Below the pieces are notes generated by a model that was given only the letters and a program-made list of their open reading frames with translations, made no database searches and was not told where the DNA came from. From the NCBI GenBank assembly GCA_910586225.1, contig CAJUIL010000032.1, positions 1 through 46,713 on the forward strand: DNA of 46,713 nt, read 5' to 3'. The stretch comes from an uncultured Eubacterium sp. (GTDB lineage: Bacteria > Bacillota > Clostridia > Lachnospirales > Lachnospiraceae). The position numbers and the translations under genes are program-made. Shown here in pieces: positions 1 through 8,433 of the stretch. Every line of letters starts with the position of its first letter. The stretch's first letter is position 1.

Positions 1-2
1 AA

Positions 3-37
3 GAAGCACCTTCAGACAATTAATCCGTTGGTGCTTC
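3..37. terminator. Hairpin at window edge, possible terminator
   Basis: GAAGCACC at 3-10 pairs perfectly with GGTGCTTC at 30-37 across a 19-nt loop. On the plus strand the hairpin is followed after a few bases by a short T run at 44-48. It lies just beyond the small gene ending at 103 and could end transcription from either side. It could also be part of an element cut by the window edge. Confidence 0.4.
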
Positions 38-102
38 CCACATTTTTAACATTTTTATTTTCCGACTAAACAAGTTTTACTGATTTCAAAATGTTAAGTT
101 TT

Positions 103-294
103 TTACATACTCGCTACAGCTTTACGCTTTAATGCCCTTCTCCGCTCAATTTCTCTTTCCGCTTCCTTGCCAGAATTATTGTAATACGCTACTTTTTCCG
201 CTACTGTCATATCTTTTGTCCGTTCATAGTTCTGTTCCCTGATCTTGTGAATATCCTCAATGGTAAAATCAGGACTAATAACCAATGCTTCCAT
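103..294 (-). CDS. Small charged protein partner of the PIN-domain gene
   Basis: A 63-residue, highly charged protein (IEDIHKIREQNYERTKDMT in the N-terminal half, an Arg/Lys-rich REIERRRALKRK tail). The function is not known to me. Short proteins of this type (beginning with an ISPDFTIEDIHKIRE-like stretch) are, as I recall, found directly downstream of PIN-domain genes in Clostridia, so a toxin-antitoxin-like pairing is plausible. I place the start at the ATG at 294 because GAGGG lies six bases upstream; an ATG at 300 overlaps the PIN stop codon. The gene follows the PIN gene without a gap, so the two are probably translated from one message. The ORF is intact even though its partner appears deleted internally. 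Confidence 0.6.
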   Translation of the reverse strand: MEALVISPDFTIEDIHKIREQNYERTKDMTVAEKVAYYNNSGKEAEREIERRRALKRKAVASM

Positions 295-296
295 AA

Positions 297-623
297 TCAT
301 CCCTCACTTTCCAATAATACATCATCAAAACTCTTCGGTCTTAATATACCCATATCAATAATCTTCTGTGCAAGCTCCACGATTTCCTCATTAATTTCCA
401 ATTTGGTGTACTCAATATCACTCAAATAGTCATACAGTTTATTTCTTTTGCTTTCAGAACATTTCTCTATTTCATCCAATGTTACCTGAGAAAGATATAC
501 GTCATATTTTCCATTGACAAAATCTTTCCATAGTTCCAATGTGTCCTTCATGCGTTCCGGCGCATCTTCCTGTGAAAGATAACTGATAACCGATGTATCT
601 AAGTATACCTTTAATTTCCGCAT
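297..623 (-). pseudogene. PIN-domain (VapC-like) protein with an internal deletion
   Basis: PIN-domain proteins are Mg-dependent ribonucleases, usually of 130-160 residues, with four conserved acidic residues. This one begins with the family's KVYLDTSVISYL strand, carrying the first acidic residue (Asp9), and has the central Glu-rich helices, but is only 108 residues long. It runs to KSFDD and then jumps straight to VLLESEG and a stop. In full-length relatives, as I recall them, FDD is followed by an HIA helix, a strand with further acidic residues and about 45 more residues before a similar ending. I infer an in-frame deletion that removed the C-terminal part of the active site; the protein is probably inactive. 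RBS AAGGAG lies upstream of the ATG at 623. It precedes the small gene at 103-294. Confidence 0.65.
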
Positions 624-629
624 AGAGCA

Positions 630-1089
630 TCACTCCTTAAATCTGGTTTCATATGCCAACTCTGGTTTTAGATCAACTTTCCATTCAAAGAATTGAAATC
701 CCATCTTATTCGACAATAGCGTATGTCGTGCAACTTCTAATGGCTGGAAGAATGAATAATATTCTTCACATTCAAACAATTTGAAATCTATTATACTGAT
801 CACAAGTGTTCTCGGCAGCTCAGAATACCCCTGTCCTGTTAAAAGAGCTGATGAAAATTCCCTTGCCCAGTAATACATCACCCTTTCTGGATAATCACCC
901 TCATTGCTGACCTGTACCTCCAGATCAATCTGCTGTTCATTTACTGTCATATTGATATCCAGCCTACAGAACTTATCCCCAAGGTTCTCTGGAGGCATTT
1001 CCGGATTCTTGATAATAAACTTCTCAATACTCCTCAGAGGTATTCCAAGAAGGTTTGCAACCAGTTCTTTCAAAAGTTCTGGATACTTT
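630..1089 (-). pseudogene. Remnant of Rpn-family recombination-promoting nuclease/transposase
   Basis: The readable core shows the PD-(D/E)XK signature of the Rpn/transposase_31-like family: LDINMTVNEQQIDLEVQV (Asp then E-x-Q) and the typical YPERVMYYWAREFSSAL and QGYSELPRTLVISI stretches. Full-length members have about 280-300 residues; here about 147 are readable. There is no normal start: the frame opens after a TAG near 1090 and reads IKYPELLKELVANLLG, so the N-terminus is missing and the TTG at 1073 is an internal Leu codon. After GFQFFEW the sequence leaves the expected ELPKLP-type continuation and ends quickly. A gene broken at both ends and probably inactive. Confidence 0.7.
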
Positions 1090-1266
1090 ATCTAATTAAA
1101 AATGCTTTGAAACAAAATAGCTGGACAGATATGTATCTGCAGCACTCTGCTGTCTGCCGTTTCTTTCATGATAAAAATTTACAGCAGCTTTTATTGTAAA
1201 CATTGTATCATAATTATTATGAAATAACCACTGAAATTTACAGGATCCGTATTGCATCTGTCAAGG

Positions 1267-1295
1267 ATTGTATACACACAAATTCCCTCTGTCAA
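1267..1295 (-). promoter_or_regulatory. Strong orphan sigma-A-type promoter
   Basis: On the minus strand TTGACA (1290-1295) is separated by exactly 17 bases from TACAAT (1267-1272). It points left toward the Rpn remnant and the PIN pair, with no intact gene start in the following 170 bases. It may be the original promoter of the decayed gene or start a small RNA. The rest of 1090-1501 shows no recognisable gene. Confidence 0.5.
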
Positions 1296-1501
1296 ACAGT
1301 AACATTCATCCTGGCAATAGTAAACAAAAAAGAAGAACCAAATCAGCGATACGAAAACGTAAAATCCGTTTCAGGAGCCAATTTAGTCCTGTCTAAATGA
1401 TTCTATATTACCGGGATGGTATCCCTCCCTATCCTTCTGCACCCCCTCAAACGGCTGATCCGCCGCTCCCAGTCCATAGCTGTAATTTACCGTACCGAAA
1501 G

Positions 1502-2149
1502 TCAATCACGCGACTCCACTAAGATCAAAATCCCATCCTCCAGCTCCACAACCGCCTCTGGCTCTACAATCTCATTGCTGATCCCTAAGGAAGTAAACCC
1601 GCCCAGCGTATGATCATGCAGCGGATATTTAAATCCCGTCAGCGTCACTCCGGTTACTTTCGTCGTCAATGGTATAAGGGATACATAATCCCCGTACTGT
1701 CCTTCTCTTGTCAGCACTGTCCTGCTGCGGATCAGGCGCAGGCGGTTATGTGCATCCACGAGAAAGCATGGGATGCCCTGCTCCATAGCAAGCCCCGGCA
1801 GGCGCACCGTGCCGAGCATATGGTCCAGCCTTGTCCCGGTACCGCCTAAAATATGGATCTCGCTGCTTTTTTTCTCGATGGCCAGCGTCAGGGCAAGCTC
1901 CGTATCGACCGCGTCTTTTTCCGGACGGTATTGATGAAAACGGATATGCGGCCGCGCGCGCAGCTCCCCTAGCAGTACTGGGTCTGCGGAGTCAAAGTCT
2001 CCGAGCACTTCATCCGGCCATATGCCTGCCTGCGCAAAAAAGCGGACACCGGAATCCGCCGCGATAAAATAGTCAAATCCTTGCCTGCGCACATAGTCTA
2101 TAGCAAACGCAGGGTCCGTCGTCCCGCCTGTTACGATCAACGTTTTCAT
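1502..2149 (-). CDS. thiN: Thiamine diphosphokinase
   Basis: Transfers pyrophosphate from ATP to thiamine, giving thiamine diphosphate in the cytoplasm. The 215-residue length fits the ThiN/YloS family. Typical motifs are visible: the N-terminal TGGTTDP, an AADSGVRF strand, LGDFDSADP around residue 50, the KDAVDTELAL substrate/Mg site and GGTGTRLDHMLG. It is the last gene of the murE-priA-def-fmt-rsmB-rlmN-prpC-prkC-rsgA operon, five bases after rsgA, with AGGAGG just upstream of its ATG. In Bacillus subtilis and many Clostridia a ribulose-phosphate epimerase gene (rpe) stands between rsgA and thiN; it is absent here. I see no clear terminator downstream. Confidence 0.93.
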   Translation of the reverse strand: MKTLIVTGGTTDPAFAIDYVRRQGFDYFIAADSGVRFFAQAGIWPDEVLGDFDSADPVLLGELRARPHIRFHQYRPEKDAVDTELALTLAIEKKSSEIHILGGTGTRLDHMLGTVRLPGLAMEQGIPCFLVDAHNRLRLIRSRTVLTREGQYGDYVSLIPLTTKVTGVTLTGFKYPLHDHTLGGFTSLGISNEIVEPEAVVELEDGILILVESRD

Positions 2150-2154
2150 AAAAG

Positions 2155-3033
2155 CTAATACCTCCTGCGCCCTTTGAGCTCTCTATAAAGCTGCTTGTAA
2201 TTATCATAACGCACCGGATGAACGCCGCCGTTTGCAAGCGCCTGCTTTACGCCGCAGTCCGGCTCGCTGATATGGCTGCAGCCCTGAAATCTGCAGTCCG
2301 GCTCAAACGCTGCAAATTCCGGATAATACTGCGCCAGCTCTTCTTTTTCCATCTCCGGCAAAAATAAGGAACTAAAGCCCGGCGTATCCATCAGATACGT
2401 AGCTCCTTCTACATGAATGAGCTGCGTATGCCTTGTCGTCTGCTTACCGCGCGCAATCTTGCGGCTGATCTCGCCTGTTTCCATAAAAGCCTCTGGCTGG
2501 AGCAGGTTGATCAGCGACGACTTACCGACTCCCGACGGGCCGCTTGCCGCTGCTGTCTTTCCATGCAGCGCCAGCCGCAGCGCGTCGATGCCCTCTTTAC
2601 GCTCAGCGCTTGTAAATAGAACCGGATAGCCGCAGCTTTCATAAACAGCAGCCAAATGCTCCCGTTCTTTTTGGCTTACAAGCTCCATTTTATTAAAGCA
2701 TATCGTAACCGGGATCTGCTGCATCCGCATAAAGATCAAAAAACGGTCGAGCAGATTCAGATTCGGCTGTGGGTTTGCCGCTGCAAAGATCACAAGCGCC
2801 ATATCGATATTTGCCACCGCCGGGCGAAACAGCTTATTTTTACGCGGCAGGATCCTTTCCACATTTCCAGTCTTTTCCTCTTCATCAAGAACTGCGATCT
2901 CCGCAAGATCTCCTGTTAACGGCTTGATATTCTGACGGCGGAACACGCCCTTTGCCCTGCATTCATAAATTCCGGATCCTGCTACGTGTACGTAGTAGAA
3001 TCCGGAAATCCCTTTTAATATCTTACCTTGCAT
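2155..3033 (-). CDS. rsgA: Ribosome small-subunit-dependent GTPase A (30S maturation)
   Basis: A circularly permuted GTPase that binds the 30S subunit late in assembly. At 292 residues the domain order is an OB fold (about 1-65), then the G domain with G4 (FNKMEL) ahead of G1 (GPSGVGKSSLINLL) and G3 (DTPGFSSL), the permuted order that defines YjeQ/RsgA. The C-terminal zinc motif CRFQGCSHISEPDCGVKQAL supplies Cys, Cys, His, Cys. It follows prkC by 27 bases. B. subtilis YloQ occupies the same position and is a substrate of PrkC, so co-expression here makes sense (established for B. subtilis, inferred here). Confidence 0.96.
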   Translation of the reverse strand: MQGKILKGISGFYYVHVAGSGIYECRAKGVFRRQNIKPLTGDLAEIAVLDEEEKTGNVERILPRKNKLFRPAVANIDMALVIFAAANPQPNLNLLDRFLIFMRMQQIPVTICFNKMELVSQKEREHLAAVYESCGYPVLFTSAERKEGIDALRLALHGKTAAASGPSGVGKSSLINLLQPEAFMETGEISRKIARGKQTTRHTQLIHVEGATYLMDTPGFSSLFLPEMEKEELAQYYPEFAAFEPDCRFQGCSHISEPDCGVKQALANGGVHPVRYDNYKQLYRELKGRRRY

Positions 3034-3060
3034 AACTTATCATCTCTGCACATACGCTTA

Positions 3061-5163
3061 TTACCTCTGTTCAAAAGTCACAGACTCTTCCTGCATTTTT
3101 GTATCGCCCTCTTCTAATACCCATTCGATCGAGAGCGTGCCTGTACTTGTCTTGATCGTCTCCCTCGTCTGAACGACATACGGGAAAGAAGAGATCGGAA
3201 TGCCGACCCATGTGTCGATCACAGTTCCGTTCGCATCCAGCAGGCTGATATTTGCTGATATGACTAATTCGCTGTTATCCGGCTCTTGAATAATCGTGTC
3301 CTTCATCCGGTAAAGCACTTCCTTTTTGCCAAGGCTCACCACATAATCGACCTTACTGTGTGCGTTCACGCTGCTGCCCGGCTGCGGAGACTGGCTGATA
3401 ATGCTGCCCTCCGGTATCGTATCGTCATAGGCTGTGGTAGCTGATCCTTTATCCAGATTGTTATCTAATAGGCGCTGCATTGCTTCGGATTCCGTAATCT
3501 TTCGGATATCCGGTACTTGTACCTGCTCAATGCCCTTACTGATCGTAAGCGTTACAATATCGCCCTTTTTGACCTTTGTTCCTGCTTCCGGAGACTGTCG
3601 GATCACCGTGCCCTCAGGCAGCTCGTTAAACTCATATTTTGATTCCGGATTGACCTCCAGTCCGCGCGCTGTCAGCATATCCCTCGCTGTCGCTGCCGGA
3701 TTGCCAGTTACCTTTATCATTTCAAAATCCGCCGGGCCGCTGCTGACCGTTACCTGGATCACTGTACCCTTTTCTACATCTTCACCTTCTTCCACATCCT
3801 GTTCGACGATCAGTCCTTCCTCATACTCATCCGAAGCGATCGTGCCCAGCCTGCGAAGGTCAAGCCCCTTATCTTTTAATTCCCTGCGTGCCTCATCCAG
3901 CTCCTTGCCAAGCAGGCTGATCATCGAAACAAGCTCCTCTGCTGAAGTATCCGTCTCATCTTCCGCTTCGGAATCAGCATCTGAAACCTCCGTTTCGATA
4001 TCCGGAAACGTGACCTCATCCTGTGACCCCTTGCCCTTGCCAAACTTAAAGATGCCTAACATACTAACCGCCAGATAGATCACGATCAAAAGAATGATCA
4101 CAGCCGCCACGATACCCATGATCGTCATGGCCTTTTCCATTTTCGGATTTAAAAAGCCGCCTTCTTCTTCCTCCTCGTCATCCTCTTCCACACGCGCCGG
4201 ACGGCGTGGCTGCTCCCGCATCAGCTCCCGCTGGCTGACATGGACGCCGGCTGTCTCCTCACGTATCTGGTTAACCTCCTCCTCGGAGATCATACGCGTC
4301 TTATCCTGGATAAACGCAGGCGAAAGCACAACGAAATCCTCATCCGGGTTGACAAGCGCGTGCCTTAGATCCTCCAAAAGCTCACTGATGGAGGCATATC
4401 TGCGATCGGCGCTTTTTTGCGTACATTTAAATATGATCTTTTCCAGGCTGATCGGAAGATCCGGCACATACCTGCGCGGCGACTCCATTTCCTCCTGCAA
4501 ATGCTGGATGGCGATCGCTACTGTCGTATCACCGTCAAACGGCACCCGTCCAGTCACCATCTCATACATCACAATGCCGAGGGAATAAATGTCGCTCTTT
4601 CCGTCCACAAACCCGTTCCTTGCCTGCTCCGGCGAAGAATAATGCACAGAACCCATAACATCCGAATGGATCGTATTGCTCGTCGCCGCCCTTGCGATTC
4701 CAAAATCGGTCACCTTAACCTTTCCTTCGGTGGATATCATGATATTTTGCGGCTTGATATCCCGGTGCACGATATTTTTATTGTGCGCGGCCTCGATACC
4801 GCGTCCTACTTGGATCGCGATACTGATCGCTTCTTTATAGGACAGCTGCCGCTTTTTTTCGATATAAGTTTTTAACGTAATGCCTTCCACATATTCCATT
4901 ACGATAAAATGAAAGCCCTCTTCGCTCCCTACGTCATAAATATTAACAATATTCGGATGCTCCAGCCCCGCGGCGGACTGCGCCTCAGTCCGAAACTTCG
5001 TGACAAAATTAACATCTTCTGCAAATTCCTGCTTTAGTACCTTGATCGCGACAAACCTGCCAAGCACATGATCCTTTGCCTTGTATACGTCAGACATACC
5101 GCCCGCGCCCACCTTAGCGAGTATCTCATAGCGGTCTGCTACAAATTTTCCTTCTTCTAACAT
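3061..5163 (-). CDS. prkC: PASTA-domain Ser/Thr protein kinase
   Basis: A membrane kinase that senses peptidoglycan fragments or lipid II through external PASTA repeats and phosphorylates Ser/Thr in cell-wall, ribosome and spore-related targets. It has 700 residues: a Hanks-type kinase domain (about 12-270) with GAGGMSDVY (19-27), catalytic Lys41, HRDIKPQN and DFG; an acidic linker; one transmembrane helix around 347-370; three PASTA repeats (about 425-640) with the usual EGxVIxQxPxxGxxVxxG pattern; and an extra C-terminal beta-rich tail of about 70 residues. Its ATG lies inside the end of prpC (ATGTTAG overlap), so kinase and phosphatase are translationally coupled. The linker EEDDEEEEEGG before the membrane helix is unusually acidic. 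Confidence 0.95.
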   Translation of the reverse strand: MLEEGKFVADRYEILAKVGAGGMSDVYKAKDHVLGRFVAIKVLKQEFAEDVNFVTKFRTEAQSAAGLEHPNIVNIYDVGSEEGFHFIVMEYVEGITLKTYIEKKRQLSYKEAISIAIQVGRGIEAAHNKNIVHRDIKPQNIMISTEGKVKVTDFGIARAATSNTIHSDVMGSVHYSSPEQARNGFVDGKSDIYSLGIVMYEMVTGRVPFDGDTTVAIAIQHLQEEMESPRRYVPDLPISLEKIIFKCTQKSADRRYASISELLEDLRHALVNPDEDFVVLSPAFIQDKTRMISEEEVNQIREETAGVHVSQRELMREQPRRPARVEEDDEEEEEGGFLNPKMEKAMTIMGIVAAVIILLIVIYLAVSMLGIFKFGKGKGSQDEVTFPDIETEVSDADSEAEDETDTSAEELVSMISLLGKELDEARRELKDKGLDLRRLGTIASDEYEEGLIVEQDVEEGEDVEKGTVIQVTVSSGPADFEMIKVTGNPAATARDMLTARGLEVNPESKYEFNELPEGTVIRQSPEAGTKVKKGDIVTLTISKGIEQVQVPDIRKITESEAMQRLLDNNLDKGSATTAYDDTIPEGSIISQSPQPGSSVNAHSKVDYVVSLGKKEVLYRMKDTIIQEPDNSELVISANISLLDANGTVIDTWVGIPISSFPYVVQTRETIKTSTGTLSIEWVLEEGDTKMQEESVTFEQR

Positions 5164-5900
5164 CTTCTCACCTCACCGGAAAATGGATCTATGATAATCA
5201 CGGATATATTATCCTTACCGCCGTTTTGATTGGCTGCCTCGACCAGCCGCTTCACACTCTCTGCAGGGTCAGGCTGGCTGGTCATGATTCGAAGGATCTC
5301 ACCGTCCTCCAGCATATTTGTCAACCCGTCGGAGCATAATAAAACACGGTCCCCAGGCCGTAAGCTCACTTCAAAAAAATCCGTTTCAATATCCCTGAAA
5401 GCGCCGACCGCCCTTGTGATAATATTTTTATCCGGATGGACTCTTGCCTGCGCCTGATTCATCTCACCCATGCGCACCATTTCCTGTACAAGGGAATGGT
5501 CCTTCGTCACCTGGATGATCCCCTCGTTTACCACATATAAGCGGCTGTCGCCCACATTAGCGACATACAGGCAGTCTCCGGCAATCGTAGCCGCGACAAA
5601 GGTCGTGCCCATCCCTTTTAACTGAGGGCTGTTCTCCGCCAGCTTGAGCAGCTCGGCATTTACCTTGCGCAGCGCTTCGCCAAGCAGGGAAACCGGCTCC
5701 GTCAGCCCGCTTTCCTTTACCGCAGAGACAACGTGTTCAACGGTATACCGGGAAGCAAAATCGCCTGCATTATGGCCACCCATCCCATCCGCAACTATAA
5801 AAAGATTTGCAAGATTTCCAACCGGAGTTTCGGATGAATAGATATAATCCTGATTCATTTCCCGGCGTTTCCCTATATCGGTCATGGAATATGTCTTCAT
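5157..5900 (-). CDS. prpC: PP2C-type Ser/Thr protein phosphatase
   Basis: A metal-dependent (PPM) phosphatase that reverses phosphorylation by the adjacent PASTA kinase. The 247-residue length matches Stp1/PrpC. Metal-binding motifs are present: the N-terminal TDIGKRREMNQD, DGMGGHNAGD around 38-47, GTTFVAA, VGDSRLY and SDGLTNMLEDGEI, plus the C-terminal GGKDNISVIIID. The stop codon overlaps the start of prkC. Upstream is rlmN, 54 bases away, with AGGAAAGGCAGGCGGAAACG ahead of the ATG. Intact by every motif I can check. Confidence 0.95.
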   Translation of the reverse strand: MKTYSMTDIGKRREMNQDYIYSSETPVGNLANLFIVADGMGGHNAGDFASRYTVEHVVSAVKESGLTEPVSLLGEALRKVNAELLKLAENSPQLKGMGTTFVAATIAGDCLYVANVGDSRLYVVNEGIIQVTKDHSLVQEMVRMGEMNQAQARVHPDKNIITRAVGAFRDIETDFFEVSLRPGDRVLLCSDGLTNMLEDGEILRIMTSQPDPAESVKRLVEAANQNGGKDNISVIIIDPFSGEVRRC

Positions 5901-5954
5901 CGTTTCCGCCTGCCTTTCCTGTCTGCATTCCTACTGATGATACGCCGCTTTGAT

Positions 5955-7034
5955 TCATGCGCCGCCGCAGCCTTCCTCGTACTTTTTACGCAACTGTCCG
6001 CACGCGCCGTCAATATCACGGCCCAACTCTCTTCTAATAGTAACATTTATTTTATATTTTTCAAGCTTATTTTTAAACGCAAGCGTCTCATAACCGTCCG
6101 GCTGTACAAAATCACGCTCTCTGACCGGATTGACCGGGATCAGATTCACATGGCAGTTTTTCCCTGCCAACAGAGCGGCAAGCTCCTCCGCGTCCTCCGG
6201 CGTATCGTTCACCCCATGGATCAGGCTATATTCAAATGTCATACGCCGCCCGGTCTTTGCAAAATAACAATCGCACGCCTCCATCACCTCGCAAAGCTCA
6301 TACTGCGCGGCGACAGGCATCAGCCTCTCCCGCTTTTTCTGGGTAGGCGCGTGCAGCGAAAGCGCAAGTGTGATCTGGAGCTTCTCATCTGCCAGCGCGC
6401 GTATTTTCGGCGCAATACCACAGGTAGATACTGTAATATTGCGCTGGCTGATCGGAAGTCCGTTTGGGTCTGAAAGCAGCCTTAGAAACTGCAGCAGGTT
6501 ATCATAATTGTCCAAAGGCTCTCCGGTGCCCATTACCACGACATGGGAAACCCGTTCGCCGCAGTCCGCTTCAACACGGTAAATCTGCTCCAGCATTTCC
6601 GACGGGCTCAGATCACGCACCAGTCCGCCGATCGTAGAAGCGCAAAAGCGGCACGCCATACGACATCCCACCTGCGAGGAGATGCAGACCGAATTTCCAT
6701 GCCGGTAGCGCATCAGCACGCTTTCGATGCTGTTTCCATCCTCCAGCGCAAACAGATATTTTTTCGTACCGTCCAGCTTGGACGTCTGTACTCTGACCGG
6801 CCTTAAAACCGTCAGCTTTGCGGACTGCCGCAAACGGCTGCGCAGGTCTTTGGAAAGGTTCGTCATTTGCTCAAGATCCACGGCTCGTTTTTTATGCATC
6901 CATTCAAAAATCTGCTTTGCACGAAACGGCGGTTCTCCCAGACTGCCTAAAAATACCGCCAGCTGAGAGATATCCATAGATTTCAGATCCGCCGCCTCCA
7001 TCGTCTGTCTGTTTTGTGTTTGATCGTCATGCAT
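5955..7034 (-). CDS. rlmN: 23S rRNA (A2503-C2)/tRNA (A37-C2) methyltransferase, radical SAM
   Basis: Methylates C2 of A2503 in 23S rRNA, and A37 in some tRNAs, by radical SAM chemistry. 359 residues, close to the family norm. The [4Fe-4S] motif CRMACRFCAS (CxxxCxxC) lies around residue 120, preceded by SSQVGC. GTGEP and the C-terminal conserved Cys region (RRELGRDIDGACGQL) are present, giving the Cys pair used in the methyl-transfer mechanism. Start at the ATG 7034 with AGAGGAAAAGC upstream. It sits between rsmB and prpC, so two rRNA methyltransferases are expressed with the translation-initiation genes. Confidence 0.96.
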   Translation of the reverse strand: MHDDQTQNRQTMEAADLKSMDISQLAVFLGSLGEPPFRAKQIFEWMHKKRAVDLEQMTNLSKDLRSRLRQSAKLTVLRPVRVQTSKLDGTKKYLFALEDGNSIESVLMRYRHGNSVCISSQVGCRMACRFCASTIGGLVRDLSPSEMLEQIYRVEADCGERVSHVVVMGTGEPLDNYDNLLQFLRLLSDPNGLPISQRNITVSTCGIAPKIRALADEKLQITLALSLHAPTQKKRERLMPVAAQYELCEVMEACDCYFAKTGRRMTFEYSLIHGVNDTPEDAEELAALLAGKNCHVNLIPVNPVRERDFVQPDGYETLAFKNKLEKYKINVTIRRELGRDIDGACGQLRKKYEEGCGGA

Positions 7035-7052
7035 TGCTTTTCCTCTGGAATG

Positions 7053-8399
7053 TTATACTGTTGACTGTATTGGTATTTTTTGAAGCCGCGCGATGTAAAA
7101 TCCATCTCCCCCGCCTTCCATCGGAAGTATCTGCCTGCTTCCCAAAAGGGAAAAATCCTGGCGCTCCTTTAAAAACCATGCTGTATTATCCTCATTTTCC
7201 TGACGGCTTACCGTACACGTACTGTAGATCATCCGTCCGCCCGGCTTTACGTACCGGCATACAACAGACAGCATCCTCCGCTGCAGAGCGGCAAGCTCCC
7301 GGATCTTCTCAGGCGTCATATTATAACGGATATCCTTTTTCCGGCGCATGACACCAAGGCCGGAGCAGGGAAGATCGGCTATTACAAGGTCGGCCTTTTC
7401 CTGCAGGGCTTCGTCAAAAACTGTCGCGTCCCAAAGCTGGGCCTGCATATTCGTCACTTGGCAGCGGCGGATGTTTTCTTCCAGCAGCGTGATCTTCGCA
7501 GTAGTCAGATCCCTTGCCAATACATGGCCTGTACCATGCAGAAGCTGGGCGATATGTACTGCCTTGCCGCCCGGAGCGGCGCAGACATCCAGGACAAACT
7601 CTCCTTCCTGCGGCGCTGCCTCCTGCGCTACGAGCATCGAACTGGTATCCTGTACATAAAACAATCCTTCTGTAAAAGCAGGCAGCGCCCGCAGATGATC
7701 AACGCCTGTCAAAACAAGCGCATCCGCAAACGCATCCAAACGAACGGCAGTCACCCCCTGTGCCGCAAGCAGCCTTACAAGCTCCTCAGACTGGCAGCGC
7801 TGCGTGTTCACGCGGACGGTCAAAGGAGCCGGGCTTGCAAAAGCCTGCATCAGCTCCTCCATCTGTATCCGCTCCTCCGGCCGTTCCATGCTCCAGCCAA
7901 ATTCTTCCTGCCACATCCGTATCATCCATTCCGGAATGGAGTAGCGTACAGATAAATAGGCTTCGGGTTGTTTTTTTGCATCCGGCAGCCGGATATCCGC
8001 CCCGCCCCGGCTGATGCTGCGCAGCACGCCGTTGACAAAGCCACTCAGACTGGCGAATCCCTTTTTTCTGGCCAGCCGTACCGCTTCATTGCAGGCAGCG
8101 GCGTCCGGCACGGATTCCATAAAACGCATCTGGCAGACGCTGCTTTGGATAATGCACCGTATGACCGGCTTCATTTTACGGACCGGAACCTTGGAAAACT
8201 GGTCAATGACATAGTTAATCTGTATCAGGTTTTCCAGCGTGCTTTCCGTAAGACGCGTCAGAAAGGCCCGGTCCCTTTTATCCAAATATTGATATTTTTC
8301 CAACACTCCCGCAATCGCGGTATGGCTGTATTCGCCGTCCCTTGTCACACGCAGCAAAATATCCAATGCCAGCTCTCTGATATTTACCTTATCTGCCAT
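7053..8399 (-). CDS. rsmB: 16S rRNA (cytosine-967-C5)-methyltransferase
   Basis: Methylates C967 of 16S rRNA using SAM. 448 residues: an N-terminal NusB-like helical RNA-binding domain (about 1-140) and a C-terminal Rossmann methyltransferase with DVCAAPGGKAVHIAQ (SAM motif I), DLPCSGLGVMRRKKDIRYN (motif IV with the Pro-Cys) and STCTVSRQENE (motif VI with the catalytic Cys). Both family Cys residues are present. It lies 18 bases before rlmN and 34 after the yugP-like peptidase gene. Confidence 0.96.
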   Translation of the reverse strand: MADKVNIRELALDILLRVTRDGEYSHTAIAGVLEKYQYLDKRDRAFLTRLTESTLENLIQINYVIDQFSKVPVRKMKPVIRCIIQSSVCQMRFMESVPDAAACNEAVRLARKKGFASLSGFVNGVLRSISRGGADIRLPDAKKQPEAYLSVRYSIPEWMIRMWQEEFGWSMERPEERIQMEELMQAFASPAPLTVRVNTQRCQSEELVRLLAAQGVTAVRLDAFADALVLTGVDHLRALPAFTEGLFYVQDTSSMLVAQEAAPQEGEFVLDVCAAPGGKAVHIAQLLHGTGHVLARDLTTAKITLLEENIRRCQVTNMQAQLWDATVFDEALQEKADLVIADLPCSGLGVMRRKKDIRYNMTPEKIRELAALQRRMLSVVCRYVKPGGRMIYSTCTVSRQENEDNTAWFLKERQDFSLLGSRQILPMEGGGDGFYIARLQKIPIQSTV

Positions 8400-8433
8400 A
8401 ATCCCTCCGTCCTGTACCTGTTACCTGCAACGC

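Noticed and set aside
1405..1540. Plus-strand proline-rich short frame next to the thiN stop
   Set aside because: No RBS, no family and overlap with the thiN 3' end; considered chance.
3434..4588. Long plus-strand Ser-rich open frames opposite prkC
   Set aside because: They are antisense shadows of the PASTA kinase: no RBS, and Ser/Thr/Pro-rich composition that follows from the codons of the real gene.
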